6,385 nt of DNA from Gallionella sp. GTDB taxonomy: Bacteria; Pseudomonadota; Gammaproteobacteria; Burkholderiales; Gallionellaceae. Position 1 is the first letter of the stretch. Every line of letters begins with the position of its first letter. The notes under the pieces were generated by a model. That model was given only the letters and a program-made list of their open reading frames with translations, made no database searches and had not been told where the DNA came from. Location of the stretch: positions 1 through 6,385 of the forward strand of contig JAUSMR010000018.1 in NCBI GenBank assembly GCA_030645955.1. Direction: 5' to 3'. This document shows positions 1 to 4,241 of the stretch, piece by piece. The position numbers and the translations under genes are program-made.

Positions 1-166
1 CCGTAGTGGCCACCACAAAAGCGTCCTCGAAGTGGGGCAGCAACACCACTTGCTTGCCAGACAGGGCGTAGTACAGCCGCGGGGTGAGTGACCCGGGGCA
101 GGAAGTGCGGGTAACCAGGGAGTGGCGCACCAGGCCTACGCCTTGGTTGGTGATCGAGTCCTTTGA
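1..166 (-). other. Open minus-strand stretch at window edge, unidentified
   Basis: Read on the minus strand, the bases after the higA stop codon (TGA at 169-167) stay open in the same frame to the window edge, about 55 codons. The translation includes LYYALSGKQVVLL. This faintly recalls the late beta strands of RelE-fold toxins, but it is too short and too unlike a known family to assign. No start codon with a Shine-Dalgarno site is visible. It could be the remnant of another toxin gene or a chance open frame. The plus strand of this stretch shows nothing recognisable. Confidence 0.15.
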
Positions 167-559
167 TCAGCCTTGGGCGGTCAATTCCTGATTCCGACGC
201 AATTGATAGGGTTTGACCAGCACTTCGGCAGGGAGCTTCAAGTTGACTGCAAGGCGTCGAATCATCTCCAGTGTCAAAGGACGGGTACGGTTAAGAATGT
301 CTGCCACGCGTCCTCGTGCGCCAATGTAGGGCTCCATATCCTTACGCGTCAAACCGCGGCTTTCCATGACATGGTTGATGAACTCGATTGGGTCTGGGTC
401 AGCAATGGGAAAGTGAACGCTCTCATAGTTTTGCACCAGCAGGGTGAGGACATCGAGCTTGTCGGCATCAGAGGACTTGGCTGGCGCATCCCAAAGTCGT
501 TCAATCTCTGCCAAAGCAGCTTGGTGGTCTTTCTTGGTGTGAATGGGTTTGAGTTCCAT
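167..559 (-). CDS. higA: HigA-type antitoxin, XRE-like helix-turn-helix
   Basis: A 130-residue antitoxin for the HigB-type toxin encoded just upstream on the same strand. It should bind and neutralise that toxin and repress the shared promoter. The N-terminal half (about 1-55) is acidic and helical, as in HigA proteins of this class. The C-terminal part (about 58-112) reads as an XRE-type helix-turn-helix, with GLTRKDMEPYIG and the recognition-helix-like segment VADILNRTRPLTLEMIRRLA. The ATG at 559 is chosen over an upstream in-frame start at 589 because it has an AAGGAG Shine-Dalgarno site (570-565) five bases before it. That upstream start would also lie inside the toxin gene. The toxin stop at 570 overlaps this ribosome site, so translation of the two is probably coupled. 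The family assignment is firm; operator binding is inferred. Confidence 0.88.
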   Translation of the reverse strand: MELKPIHTKKDHQAALAEIERLWDAPAKSSDADKLDVLTLLVQNYESVHFPIADPDPIEFINHVMESRGLTRKDMEPYIGARGRVADILNRTRPLTLEMIRRLAVNLKLPAEVLVKPYQLRRNQELTAQG

Positions 560-569
560 GTTTACTCCT

Positions 570-863
570 TCAAATCCTCTCAACGTCAATCTTGTCGTAC
601 TGCCGATGTGTGCCGATGAACCGGATGAAAATCAATCCGCGCGCATATTTCACCGACACCACCAACCGGTAATCATTGCCCTTGATATCAAAAACAGCGC
701 GGTTGTTTGCGGTGAAACTGGCACTGCGATAAGCCTCTTTGATGTCAGCCGGAGTTTCCCAGTCGGCCCGACTCGCCAAGGCATACCAAGCGCGTAACGG
801 CGTTTGTGCATCCGGGTACTTGCCCCAAAAAGAACGCAGCGTTGAAAGAGCAATGACTCGCAC
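570..863 (-). CDS. higB: HigB-type mRNA interferase toxin
   Basis: A 97-residue toxin of the HigB family (RelE superfamily), expected to cleave translated mRNA on the ribosome. The family signature is complete. MRVIALSTLRSFW opens the protein, RAWY lies at about 24-27, and ADWETPADIKEAY follows at about 33-45. The core strand VFDIKGNDYRLVV is at about 57-69, and FIRFIGTHRQYDKID is at about 79-93. The start is a GTG at 863, chosen because family members begin MRVI. No Shine-Dalgarno site precedes it. A CATAAT -10-like hexamer ends six bases upstream, so the transcript may be leaderless. It is first in a toxin-first operon with the HigA antitoxin 10 bases downstream. The length is normal and no disruption is seen. 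Confidence 0.88.
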   Translation of the reverse strand: MRVIALSTLRSFWGKYPDAQTPLRAWYALASRADWETPADIKEAYRSASFTANNRAVFDIKGNDYRLVVSVKYARGLIFIRFIGTHRQYDKIDVERI

Positions 864-869
864 AACCGC

Positions 870-889
870 ATTATGCTACCAAATTGGTA
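870..889 (-). promoter_or_regulatory. higBA promoter with palindromic operator
   Basis: The interrupted palindrome TACCAA-A-TTGGTA occupies 877-889. Just downstream on the minus strand is the -10-like hexamer CATAAT (875-870), five of six bases to consensus. The toxin GTG starts six bases after it. No good -35 is visible. The position fits an operator for HigA or HigBA autorepression. The palindrome is directly visible; the binding is inferred. Confidence 0.5.
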
Positions 890-918
890 TCGTAATCTGG
901 GCATCCATAGCGTCCTCG

Positions 919-941
919 ATCCTTGCGGTCCAGGGCGCTTT
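919..941 (+). terminator. Possible weak hairpin followed by a T tract
   Basis: CCTTG and CAGGG can form a five-pair stem (one G-T pair) around the loop CGGTC, followed shortly by six T residues. This resembles a weak intrinsic terminator on the plus strand. No plus-strand gene ends just before it, because the DNA upstream is the antisense of higB. It may be a relic of an older gene arrangement. Confidence 0.25.
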
Positions 942-976
942 TTTATTCCCGTTCCACAACCAAAAAGGAGATACCC

Positions 977-1129
977 ATGGCAACACGCCGCAGAAAACTC
1001 GCACAATTCGCCGGCAGGAAAGCAGCCAGCGCTGCTGGGTTGGGTGGAAGAGTTAAAAGGTTCCGTATCGGACCCAATTGGGTTAAAATGCGCCATGTGT
1101 CTAGGAGGTCACAATGTCCGTTAATGTGA
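977..1129 (+). CDS. Short SD-led ORF of unknown function, possibly truncated
   Basis: An ATG at 977 sits six bases after a perfect AAGGAG (965-970) and opens a 50-codon frame. The product begins MATRRRKLAQFAGRKAASAA and is strongly basic. Its last third is translated from the operator, promoter and first codons of the ParD-like antitoxin gene at 1114, in another frame. The real C-terminus has therefore probably been lost. The strong ribosome site suggests this was once the 5' end of a genuine gene, cut off by arrival of the TA module. I do not recognise the protein. It could also be a real small peptide. Confidence 0.3.
   Translation: MATRRRKLAQFAGRKAASAAGLGGRVKRFRIGPNWVKMRHVSRRSQCPLM
1072..1089 (+). 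promoter_or_regulatory. Promoter/operator of the parD-like/relE-like module
   Basis: A perfect 12-bp palindrome, ACCCAATTGGGT (1072-1083), abuts the -10-like hexamer TAAAAT (1084-1089), five of six to consensus. A poor -35 candidate, TTCCGT, lies 17 bases upstream. Transcription starting near 1096 would leave a short leader carrying AGGAGG (1103-1108). Overlap of operator and promoter is typical of autorepressed TA operons with ribbon-helix-helix antitoxins. Confidence 0.55.
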
Positions 1130-1323
1130 AATTATCTGAATCGCTGGTTGATCAGGCCAAGCACTATGCTGTGATCGAGCATCGCTCTGTGCCAAAGCAG
1201 ATCGAGTACTGGTCAAGGATTGGCAAGATCGCCCAAGAGAACCCCGACTTGCCCTTTGCCATGATTAGGGACATTCTGATTGCGGATCAGGAAGAGCCTA
1301 TCGGTGAGTACGAGTTCGGCTGA
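1114..1323 (+). CDS. ParD-like antitoxin (ribbon-helix-helix type)
   Basis: A 69-residue protein of the ParD-like antitoxin family, expected to neutralise the RelE/ParE-type toxin encoded next and to repress the operon. The N-terminal strand and helix MSVNVKLSESLVDQAKHYA fit a ribbon-helix-helix fold. The segment IEHRSVPKQIEYWSRIGKIA (about 21-40) and the following NPDLP (43-47) are the family hallmark. The C-terminus is acidic, as expected for a toxin-wrapping tail, and ends EYEFG. The ATG has AGGAGG five bases upstream. The stop codon shares one base with the toxin ATG (TGATG), so the genes are translationally coupled. A truncated paralogue of this family lies at 5964-6131. Confidence 0.8.
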   Translation: MSVNVKLSESLVDQAKHYAVIEHRSVPKQIEYWSRIGKIAQENPDLPFAMIRDILIADQEEPIGEYEFG

Positions 1324-1601
1324 TGCGTATTCTCGTTACGCCAACCTTTGATCGGTTGGTCAAGAAGTTGCATCGGAAGCAAAAGGCTGATCTTGATGCA
1401 GCCGTTGAAATTGTTGTTGGCGATACCGAGATTGGTGAAGCTAAAGTTGGCGACCTTATCGGTATCCGTGTTTACAAGTTCCACATGGCAAAGCAACTGT
1501 GCTTACTCTCGTACAGAGTCCTTAATGAAGACAGCATCAAACTACTGACGGTCGGTTCGCATGAAAACTTCTACCGCGATTTGAAGCACTTGGAACAATG
1601 A
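1323..1601 (+). CDS. RelE/ParE-family toxin
   Basis: A 92-residue protein with the size and pattern of a RelE/ParE-superfamily toxin. It has an N-terminal beta strand (MRILVTPTFD), two basic helices with KKLHRKQKADL, a glycine-containing strand (GDLIGIRVYKF) and hydrophobic strands (LCLLSYRVL and IKLLTVGSH). It ends ENFYRDLKHLEQ, where the FYRDLK motif is common in RelE-like toxins paired with ParD-like antitoxins. The start ATG overlaps the antitoxin stop and has no strong ribosome site of its own. The target could be ribosome-bound mRNA (RelE-like) or gyrase (ParE-like). The sequence alone does not decide, though mRNA is more likely for this pairing. Confidence 0.75.
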   Translation: MRILVTPTFDRLVKKLHRKQKADLDAAVEIVVGDTEIGEAKVGDLIGIRVYKFHMAKQLCLLSYRVLNEDSIKLLTVGSHENFYRDLKHLEQ

Positions 1602-1632
1602 TGCGCAATGTAACGACTGGAGGGACTCAATC

Positions 1633-1854
1633 ATGACGATAGCCGAGCAACTTTTTGATGTAGGCAGCAAGCTCCCGCCCCCGGCATTGGCGGAGTTGTT
1701 GGACTTTGCGCAATTCCTGCAACAGAAATGCGCTGCTCAACAAGCGGCGGGGCAAGTATCTCTGGCAGAACTCAGGGGGGGCTTAGAAGGCTCCACAACC
1801 TTCACCGGCACGCCTGTGGCGATACAGGAAGCGATGCGCCGTGAATGGGATTAA
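1633..1854 (+). CDS. DUF2281/VapB-like antitoxin, orphan
   Basis: A 73-residue protein with the DUF2281 N-terminus: LPPPALAELLDFAQFLQQK (about 14-32) is the typical helix after a short MTIAEQL start. It ends in the family tail ELRGGLEGSTTF, then PVAIQEAMRREWD. Such proteins usually precede a VapC-type PIN toxin as its antitoxin. Here no PIN gene follows. Instead, the stop at 1852-1854 runs directly into the C-terminal coding remnant of an unrelated toxin. The ATG has GGAGGG (1619-1624) eight bases upstream and the gene appears intact. It may be an antitoxin that lost its toxin, or an anti-addiction protein acting against a toxin elsewhere. It lies 31 bases after the RelE-like toxin gene and may be cotranscribed with it. 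Confidence 0.65.
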   Translation: MTIAEQLFDVGSKLPPPALAELLDFAQFLQQKCAAQQAAGQVSLAELRGGLEGSTTFTGTPVAIQEAMRREWD

Positions 1855-1942
1855 GCGTGCCGTCTTGCTGTGTGAAGGTGGGGATAAGCGAACGCAAGAT
1901 GCTGACATTGCAAGGGCAATTGTTCGTTGGAATGAATGGTAA
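1853..1942 (+). pseudogene. C-terminal remnant of a RelE-type addiction killer protein
   Basis: Read in the frame ending at TAA 1940-1942, this stretch encodes AVLLCEGGDKRTQDADIARA and then IVRWNEW. The twelve residues GGDKRTQDADIA match exactly the C-terminus of the intact toxin at 2213-2551. The DNA differs at many third positions, so this is a diverged paralogue and not a recent copy. No start codon or N-terminal two thirds is present. The fragment begins where the DUF2281 gene ends. Confidence 0.7.
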
Positions 1943-1956
1943 ACAAGGGGAAAAAG

Positions 1957-1978
1957 ATGAAGACTACCGTTCTGCAAA
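1957..1978 (+). pseudogene. Possible first codons of a lost antidote antitoxin
   Basis: The ATG at 1957 follows AAGGGG (1945-1950) by six bases and lies 14 bases after the stop of the toxin remnant. That is where the antidote gene of such a module would begin. The first codons read MKTTVLQ, plausible for an antidote protein start. The sequence then changes to a HicB-like tail in another frame. Only the 5' end would survive. Confidence 0.3.
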
Positions 1979-2047
1979 TGGATGGCTACTGCCACCCAAC
2001 TCGGCCGTCCCATTCCGGAGCCTATGGGCAAGCTGATGTACGCCTGA
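1979..2047 (+). pseudogene. HicB-type antitoxin, C-terminal remnant
   Basis: In the frame ending at TGA 2045-2047 the product reads WMATATQLGRPIPEP and then MGKLMYA. This closely resembles the end of short HicB antitoxins of the form EWI-TA-ELGRPIPEPKGRLMYA. The N-terminal HicB domain is missing, and I see no HicA gene after it. The junction with the preceding antidote-like start lies at about 1976-1980. Confidence 0.5.
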
Positions 2048-2168
2048 CCAGCGCCACTTCCAAAACTGGTGACAATTCGGCCGCTGGCAGCGGCGTAGAA
2101 ATCCACTTTTCCATACCGGCCTAGCGACATAAAACTGCTGGGTCGCAATGGTAAGTAGGCTGTCATTT
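2048..2168. other. Spacer with a short hairpin and no recognisable gene
   Basis: There is no convincing coding signal on either strand. GCCGCT-GGC-AGCGGC (2080-2094) can form a six-pair hairpin but has no T tract. Together with parts of 2880-2910 this segment may derive from insertion-sequence ends. The evidence is weak. Confidence 0.3.
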
Positions 2169-2208
2169 TTGATGTCACAGTCGGGCTTGCATAAATTCGC
2201 TTTTAAGC
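2169..2208 (+). promoter_or_regulatory. Likely promoter and operator of the killer/antidote module
   Basis: TTGATG (2169-2174) and TAAATT (2192-2197) form a -35/-10 pair with a 17-base spacer, each four of six to consensus. The inverted repeat GCTT-TT-AAGC (2199-2208) lies at the expected transcription start and could be the operator. The toxin ATG follows at 2213 with no Shine-Dalgarno site, so toxin translation is probably weak. Confidence 0.4.
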
Positions 2209-2212
2209 TAAT

Positions 2213-2551
2213 ATGGATACCTACGAAATTCGACACTATGTTGATGAGAGCGGCCATGATCTTTACCAAGACTGGATCATGGGCTTGCGCGATCAGGTTG
2301 CAAAGGTTGCCATTTACCGTCGCGTTGCAAGAATTGCAGTGGGCAATTTTGGTGATCACAAGTTTTTACAAGATGGTGTATGGGAGCTTCGCGTTGATGT
2401 GGGTCCAGGCTACAGGGTCTATTACGCGCAGGTCGGTGGCAAGGTTATTTTGCTCATGCTCGGTGGTGACAAGAGGACTCAGGACGCAGACATTGCAAAG
2501 GCGTCTAAATTGTTGAGAAATTGGGAGAAACGTAATGAAACCAGATCGTGA
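2213..2551 (+). CDS. RelE/HigB-type addiction module killer protein
   Basis: A 112-residue toxin of the RelE/ParE superfamily, of the class usually annotated as addiction module killer protein (TIGR02683 type, Gp49-like). The family signature is clear: YRRVARIAVGNFGDHKFL (about 35-52), GVWELRVDVGPGYRVYY (55-71), and the closing strand with VILLMLGGDKRTQDADIAKA (78-97). The tyrosines and arginines of GPGYRVYY are among the conserved positions of this class. It is expected to be a ribosome-dependent mRNA interferase. The start has no ribosome site, whereas the overlapping antidote gene (17-bp overlap) does. The length is typical and no damage is seen. A remnant paralogue of its C-terminus precedes it at 1853-1942. 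Confidence 0.88.
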   Translation: MDTYEIRHYVDESGHDLYQDWIMGLRDQVAKVAIYRRVARIAVGNFGDHKFLQDGVWELRVDVGPGYRVYYAQVGGKVILLMLGGDKRTQDADIAKASKLLRNWEKRNETRS

Positions 2552-2846
2552 TCACGAAGAAGCCAGCATCGAAATGTTTCGAAGCGACCCTGAGTTTGCT
2601 GCGAACTACCTCAACTCAGTGCTTGAAGAGGGTGACGAAACAGATCTCATGCTTGCTTTGAGAACCATGAGTAAAGCCTTTGGTGGTGTACAGGAAGTGG
2701 CACGCCAAGCGGATATCAATGCAAACACGCTCTATCGCACCTTGTCGGCAAAGGGTAATCCCGAACTGCGAACCTTGTCGTCGATTCTTCATGCGATGGG
2801 CATGAAGTTGGCTATCCAACCCATAGAACAGCACAGCCCTGCCTGA
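2535..2846 (+). CDS. HigA-like addiction module antidote protein
   Basis: A 103-residue antitoxin of the class paired with the killer protein before it (TIGR02684 type). Family features in order: SDPEFAANYLNSVLEEGD (about 17-34); a helix-turn-helix in ALRTMSKAFGGVQEVARQAD and INANTLYRTLSAKGNPELRT (about 41-80); and a short strand MKLAIQPIE (90-98). It should bind the toxin and repress the module promoter. The ATG has GGGAG (2523-2527) seven bases upstream, inside the toxin gene, which gives efficient coupled synthesis of the antitoxin. No terminator is evident after the stop. Confidence 0.87.
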   Translation: MKPDRDHEEASIEMFRSDPEFAANYLNSVLEEGDETDLMLALRTMSKAFGGVQEVARQADINANTLYRTLSAKGNPELRTLSSILHAMGMKLAIQPIEQHSPA

Positions 2847-2958
2847 GTGCGGTTCTGGAGACGTTGCACAGGCATCGACTGGGGTCAGCGCAACCAGCAA
2901 AAACTGGTGAAAATCTAACTTCGGCAACAGTTGGCCACTTGAGCGAGCCGTTTGTCAT
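2847..2958. other. Spacer, possible insertion-sequence debris
   Basis: This non-coding stretch lies between the antidote gene and the DUF6447-like tail. ACCAG-CAAAAA-CTGGT (2893-2908) can form a five-pair hairpin without a T tract. The surrounding text loosely resembles 2048-2076. I see no gene on either strand. The junction to the DUF6447-like tail is sharp at 2958/2959. Confidence 0.3.
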
Positions 2959-3042
2959 ACTGCCCGTCTGGCCTATGTCAATACGCTCAAGGCAGCGCTG
3001 CCGTCGCCGTTTGCCGGGGATACGATCAAGCTGCCGGGGTGA
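2959..3042 (+). pseudogene. C-terminal fragment of a DUF6447-like gene
   Basis: The 27 codons before TGA 3040-3042 encode TARLAYVNTLKAALPSPFAG followed by DTIKLPG. This is the same C-terminus as the fuller copy at 3965-4184. The N-terminal two thirds is missing and replaced by unrelated spacer. The protein family (DUF6447 as I recall it) consists of short proteins of unknown function that begin MP-IKI. Only a tail remains here, so it cannot be functional. Confidence 0.65.
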
Positions 3043-3043
3043 G
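2959..3043 (+). repeat. 85-bp direct repeat, copy 1
   Basis: It is identical to 4101-4185 except at two positions (offsets 36 and 51), giving 83 of 85 matches. Similarity stops abruptly at both ends. It corresponds exactly to the 3' end of the DUF6447-like gene, from codon ACT through the stop plus one base. Confidence 0.93.
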
Positions 3044-3049
3044 AGGCAA

Positions 3050-3106
3050 TTATTGTTGACACTGACCGGGTTCAAGCGGGTATTGAAACCCGATGGCTTT
3101 GTTTGA
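3050..3106 (+). pseudogene. Probable methyltransferase C-terminal fragment
   Basis: In the frame ending at TGA 3104-3106 the product reads LLLTLTGFKRVLKPDGFV. FKRVLKPDGF resembles the segment FRRVLKPGG near the end of the Rossmann core in class I SAM-dependent methyltransferases. It starts a few bases after the DUF6447-like stop, and nothing else of a methyltransferase is present. The match is short, so the call is tentative. The tail overlaps, in antisense, the readthrough end of the HigA gene at 3072-3551. Confidence 0.35.
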
Positions 3107-3551
3107 TTATCTGACCGGTCCGCCGAGGGTTGCTCGTCTCCACAAAGGTTGCTGGCGAAACCCCAAAGCGCTCGCTGAGCGAGCGGACTTGGCGAATATT
3201 GAGTTCGCGTTTGCCCGAGAGAATTTCAGAAACCACGCCCTGGCTGCCAACTTCGCTTAGGTCGTTTTGCTTTAAACCGTGTTGTTCCATCAAAAACTTC
3301 AGCGCCTGCACCCCGCTGACTTCTGGCATTTGATGGTGTTCGGTTTCAAAATCTTCGATCAGATCCCCGACGATATCGACCAGATCCATCGCGGGATGGC
3401 TTTCATCACCGTTGGCCTCAACCAGCAGCAACTCAAGCATCGCCACCATACTTTGGTAGTGCGTTTCATCGCGGATGGGCGCGATATCGGTGACACTCCG
3501 AAAAACCTTCCACGCCGGGAGTACGTGCTTGATCTGGATTTGTGCATTCAT
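3072..3551 (-). CDS. higA: HigA-type antitoxin with readthrough C-terminus
   Basis: The second HigA antitoxin in the window, 159 residues from ATG 3551. The N-terminal region contains the acidic segment MDLVDIVGDLIEDFETEHH (about 55-73). The helix-turn-helix (about 83-137) contains LKFLMEQHGLKQNDLSEVG, SQGVVSEILSGKRELNIRQV and FGVSPATFV. Relatives usually stop soon after the SPA-F- motif. Here translation continues another 22 residues through a junction into the antisense of the methyltransferase-like tail, so the original stop seems lost. The start at 3551 overlaps the toxin stop as ATGA. An in-frame ATG at 3560 is the alternative, with AAAGGG only about four bases before it. The core is intact, so it may still neutralise the toxin. 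Confidence 0.85.
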   Translation of the reverse strand: MNAQIQIKHVLPAWKVFRSVTDIAPIRDETHYQSMVAMLELLLVEANGDESHPAMDLVDIVGDLIEDFETEHHQMPEVSGVQALKFLMEQHGLKQNDLSEVGSQGVVSEILSGKRELNIRQVRSLSERFGVSPATFVETSNPRRTGQIIKQSHRVSIPA

Positions 3552-3835
3552 GATTTCCATGTCCCTTTGTCGTAGTCCTGATGAGTTAGTACCGCTTTGA
3601 TGTAGACGATCTGCTTGTTGAATCGGATGTAGGCAACGAGCCGGTATTTGTTACCGCCGATGTCGAACACAGCCAGCTCACCAACCTTGTCAACTGTGTT
3701 GAAAGTCGCTTTCAGTTCAGCCCAGTTGCCAAATTTGTTTTTCTCAACCACCCGTCGCCAACCCTGCAAGGGCTCATCAGCTTGAGAATGCAAAGCAGCG
3801 AATGCCCTCAATGCGCTGTTGCTAATGATTTTCAT
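3548..3835 (-). CDS. higB: HigB-type mRNA interferase toxin
   Basis: A 95-residue HigB-family toxin, a distant paralogue of the one at 570-863. Shared features are MKIISNSALRAFA at the start, GWRRVV (about 25-30), NWAELKATFNTVDKVGELAV (37-56), FDIGGNKYRLVAYIRFNKQ (57-75) and VYIKAVLTHQDYDKGTW (77-93). The ATG at 3835 is preferred over one at 3853 because the family begins MKII, and because the longer form would start inside the operator. No Shine-Dalgarno site is present. The -10-like TATACT ends six bases upstream, the same spacing as in the first higB. It is first in a toxin-first operon; its stop overlaps the antitoxin start by the tetranucleotide ATGA. Confidence 0.87.
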   Translation of the reverse strand: MKIISNSALRAFAALHSQADEPLQGWRRVVEKNKFGNWAELKATFNTVDKVGELAVFDIGGNKYRLVAYIRFNKQIVYIKAVLTHQDYDKGTWKS

Positions 3836-3841
3836 GTGGCT

Positions 3842-3862
3842 AGTATATCTCATGTTGAGATA
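3842..3862 (-). promoter_or_regulatory. Promoter/operator of the second higBA module
   Basis: A palindrome with seven-base arms, TATCTCA-TGT-TGAGATA (3846-3862), overlaps the minus-strand -10-like hexamer TATACT (3847-3842), five of six to consensus. Binding of HigA here would directly block the promoter. No strong -35 is visible. Confidence 0.6.
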
Positions 3863-3942
3863 GATGCACCGAACTCACTGCGCAGGCGCAAGCCTTTGCC
3901 GACAAGCAGTTGCCGGTGTTGAAGGCGTTGCACGTGGTGTGA
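3859..3942 (+). pseudogene. Unidentified gene tail upstream of the DUF6447-like gene
   Basis: A frame ending at TGA 3940-3942 encodes ELTAQAQAFADKQLPVLKAL followed by HVV. It is open only from the edge of the higBA operator. The codon pattern and the 22-base distance to the next gene's ATG suggest the 3' end of a real gene whose body was removed when the TA module arrived. I do not recognise the protein. Confidence 0.3.
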
Positions 3943-3964
3943 TCAAAAACTCAAGGACCCGAAA

Positions 3965-4184
3965 ATGCCAATCATCAAAATCGACGACAAAGAATACGAC
4001 TTCGATACCCGTCCCGGACGAGGCCAAGAAGCAACTGAAGATGTTGCAGTACATCGACGGCGAACTGGGGCGGCTGCAAGCACAAGGCGCTGTTCTGCAA
4101 ACTGCCCGTCTGGCCTATGTCAATACGCTCAAGGCCGCGCTGCCGTCGCCCTTTGCCGGGGATACGATCAAGCTGCCGGGGTGA
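3965..4184 (+). pseudogene. DUF6447-like small protein gene, frameshifted
   Basis: The ATG at 3965 has AAGGA (3953-3957) seven bases upstream and begins MPIIKIDDKEYDFDT. From about 4016 the family sequence continues in the next frame: PDEAKKQLKMLQYIDGELGR, then LQAQGAVLQTARLAYVNTLK, ending DTIKLPG at TGA 4182-4184. A single extra base in the C/G-rich stretch at about 4008-4018 explains the break. Restored, the protein would be about 73 residues, a helical, probably coiled-coil peptide of unknown function (DUF6447 as I recall the family). The unrepaired frame from 3965 runs to 4192 with unrelated sequence. A sequencing error or a recent mutation is possible, because the rest is well preserved. 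Confidence 0.7.
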
Positions 4185-4185
4185 G
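4101..4185 (+). repeat. 85-bp direct repeat, copy 2
   Basis: It matches 2959-3043 at 83 of 85 positions. In this copy the repeat is preceded by the rest of the DUF6447-like gene, so this is the more complete version. It lies about 1.14 kb from copy 1 in the same orientation, which would allow recombination deleting the second higBA module. Confidence 0.93.
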
Positions 4186-4216
4186 GGGGTGATGTTGGGG
4201 ATCGACAAGATTACAA

Positions 4217-4239
4217 TGTTCCTACACTAAAGGGGAACA
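4217..4239 (+). promoter_or_regulatory. Inverted repeat overlapping the antitoxin ribosome site
   Basis: TGTTCC (4217-4222) and GGAACA (4234-4239) are perfect inverted arms 11 bases apart. The right arm overlaps the Shine-Dalgarno AGGGGA (4231-4236) of the antitoxin at 4242. A -10-like TACAAT (4212-4217) lies next to the left arm. The repeat could be the module operator, an RNA hairpin limiting translation, or both. Confidence 0.45.
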
Positions 4240-4241
4240 CA

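Noticed and set aside
173..619. Plus-strand open frame of 148 codons across the first higBA module
   Set aside because: It is the antisense of higA, whose family match, ribosome site and stop are all convincing on the minus strand.
650..1096. Minus-strand 148-codon frame over higB and upstream DNA
   Set aside because: It lies out of frame with the clear HigB protein and its sequence shows no family pattern.
1783..2359. Long minus-strand frames over the remnant region
   Set aside because: Their sequences look random, and they oppose recognisable plus-strand toxin and HicB remnants.
2616..2927. Minus-strand 103-codon frame antisense to the antidote gene
   Set aside because: The plus-strand antidote protein matches its family along its full length; this is a shadow frame.
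2048..2958. Insertion-sequence ends (IS21-like) suggested by the loosely similar stretches at 2050-2075 and 2884-2912
   Set aside because: The shared core AAAACTGGTGA is only 11 bases and could be chance. No transposase fragment or defined terminal repeats are visible.
2847..2958. Integron attC sites between modules
   Set aside because: TA arrays often sit in integrons, so I looked for paired GTTRRRY/RYYYAAC core sites. No consistent repeated structure was found between the modules.
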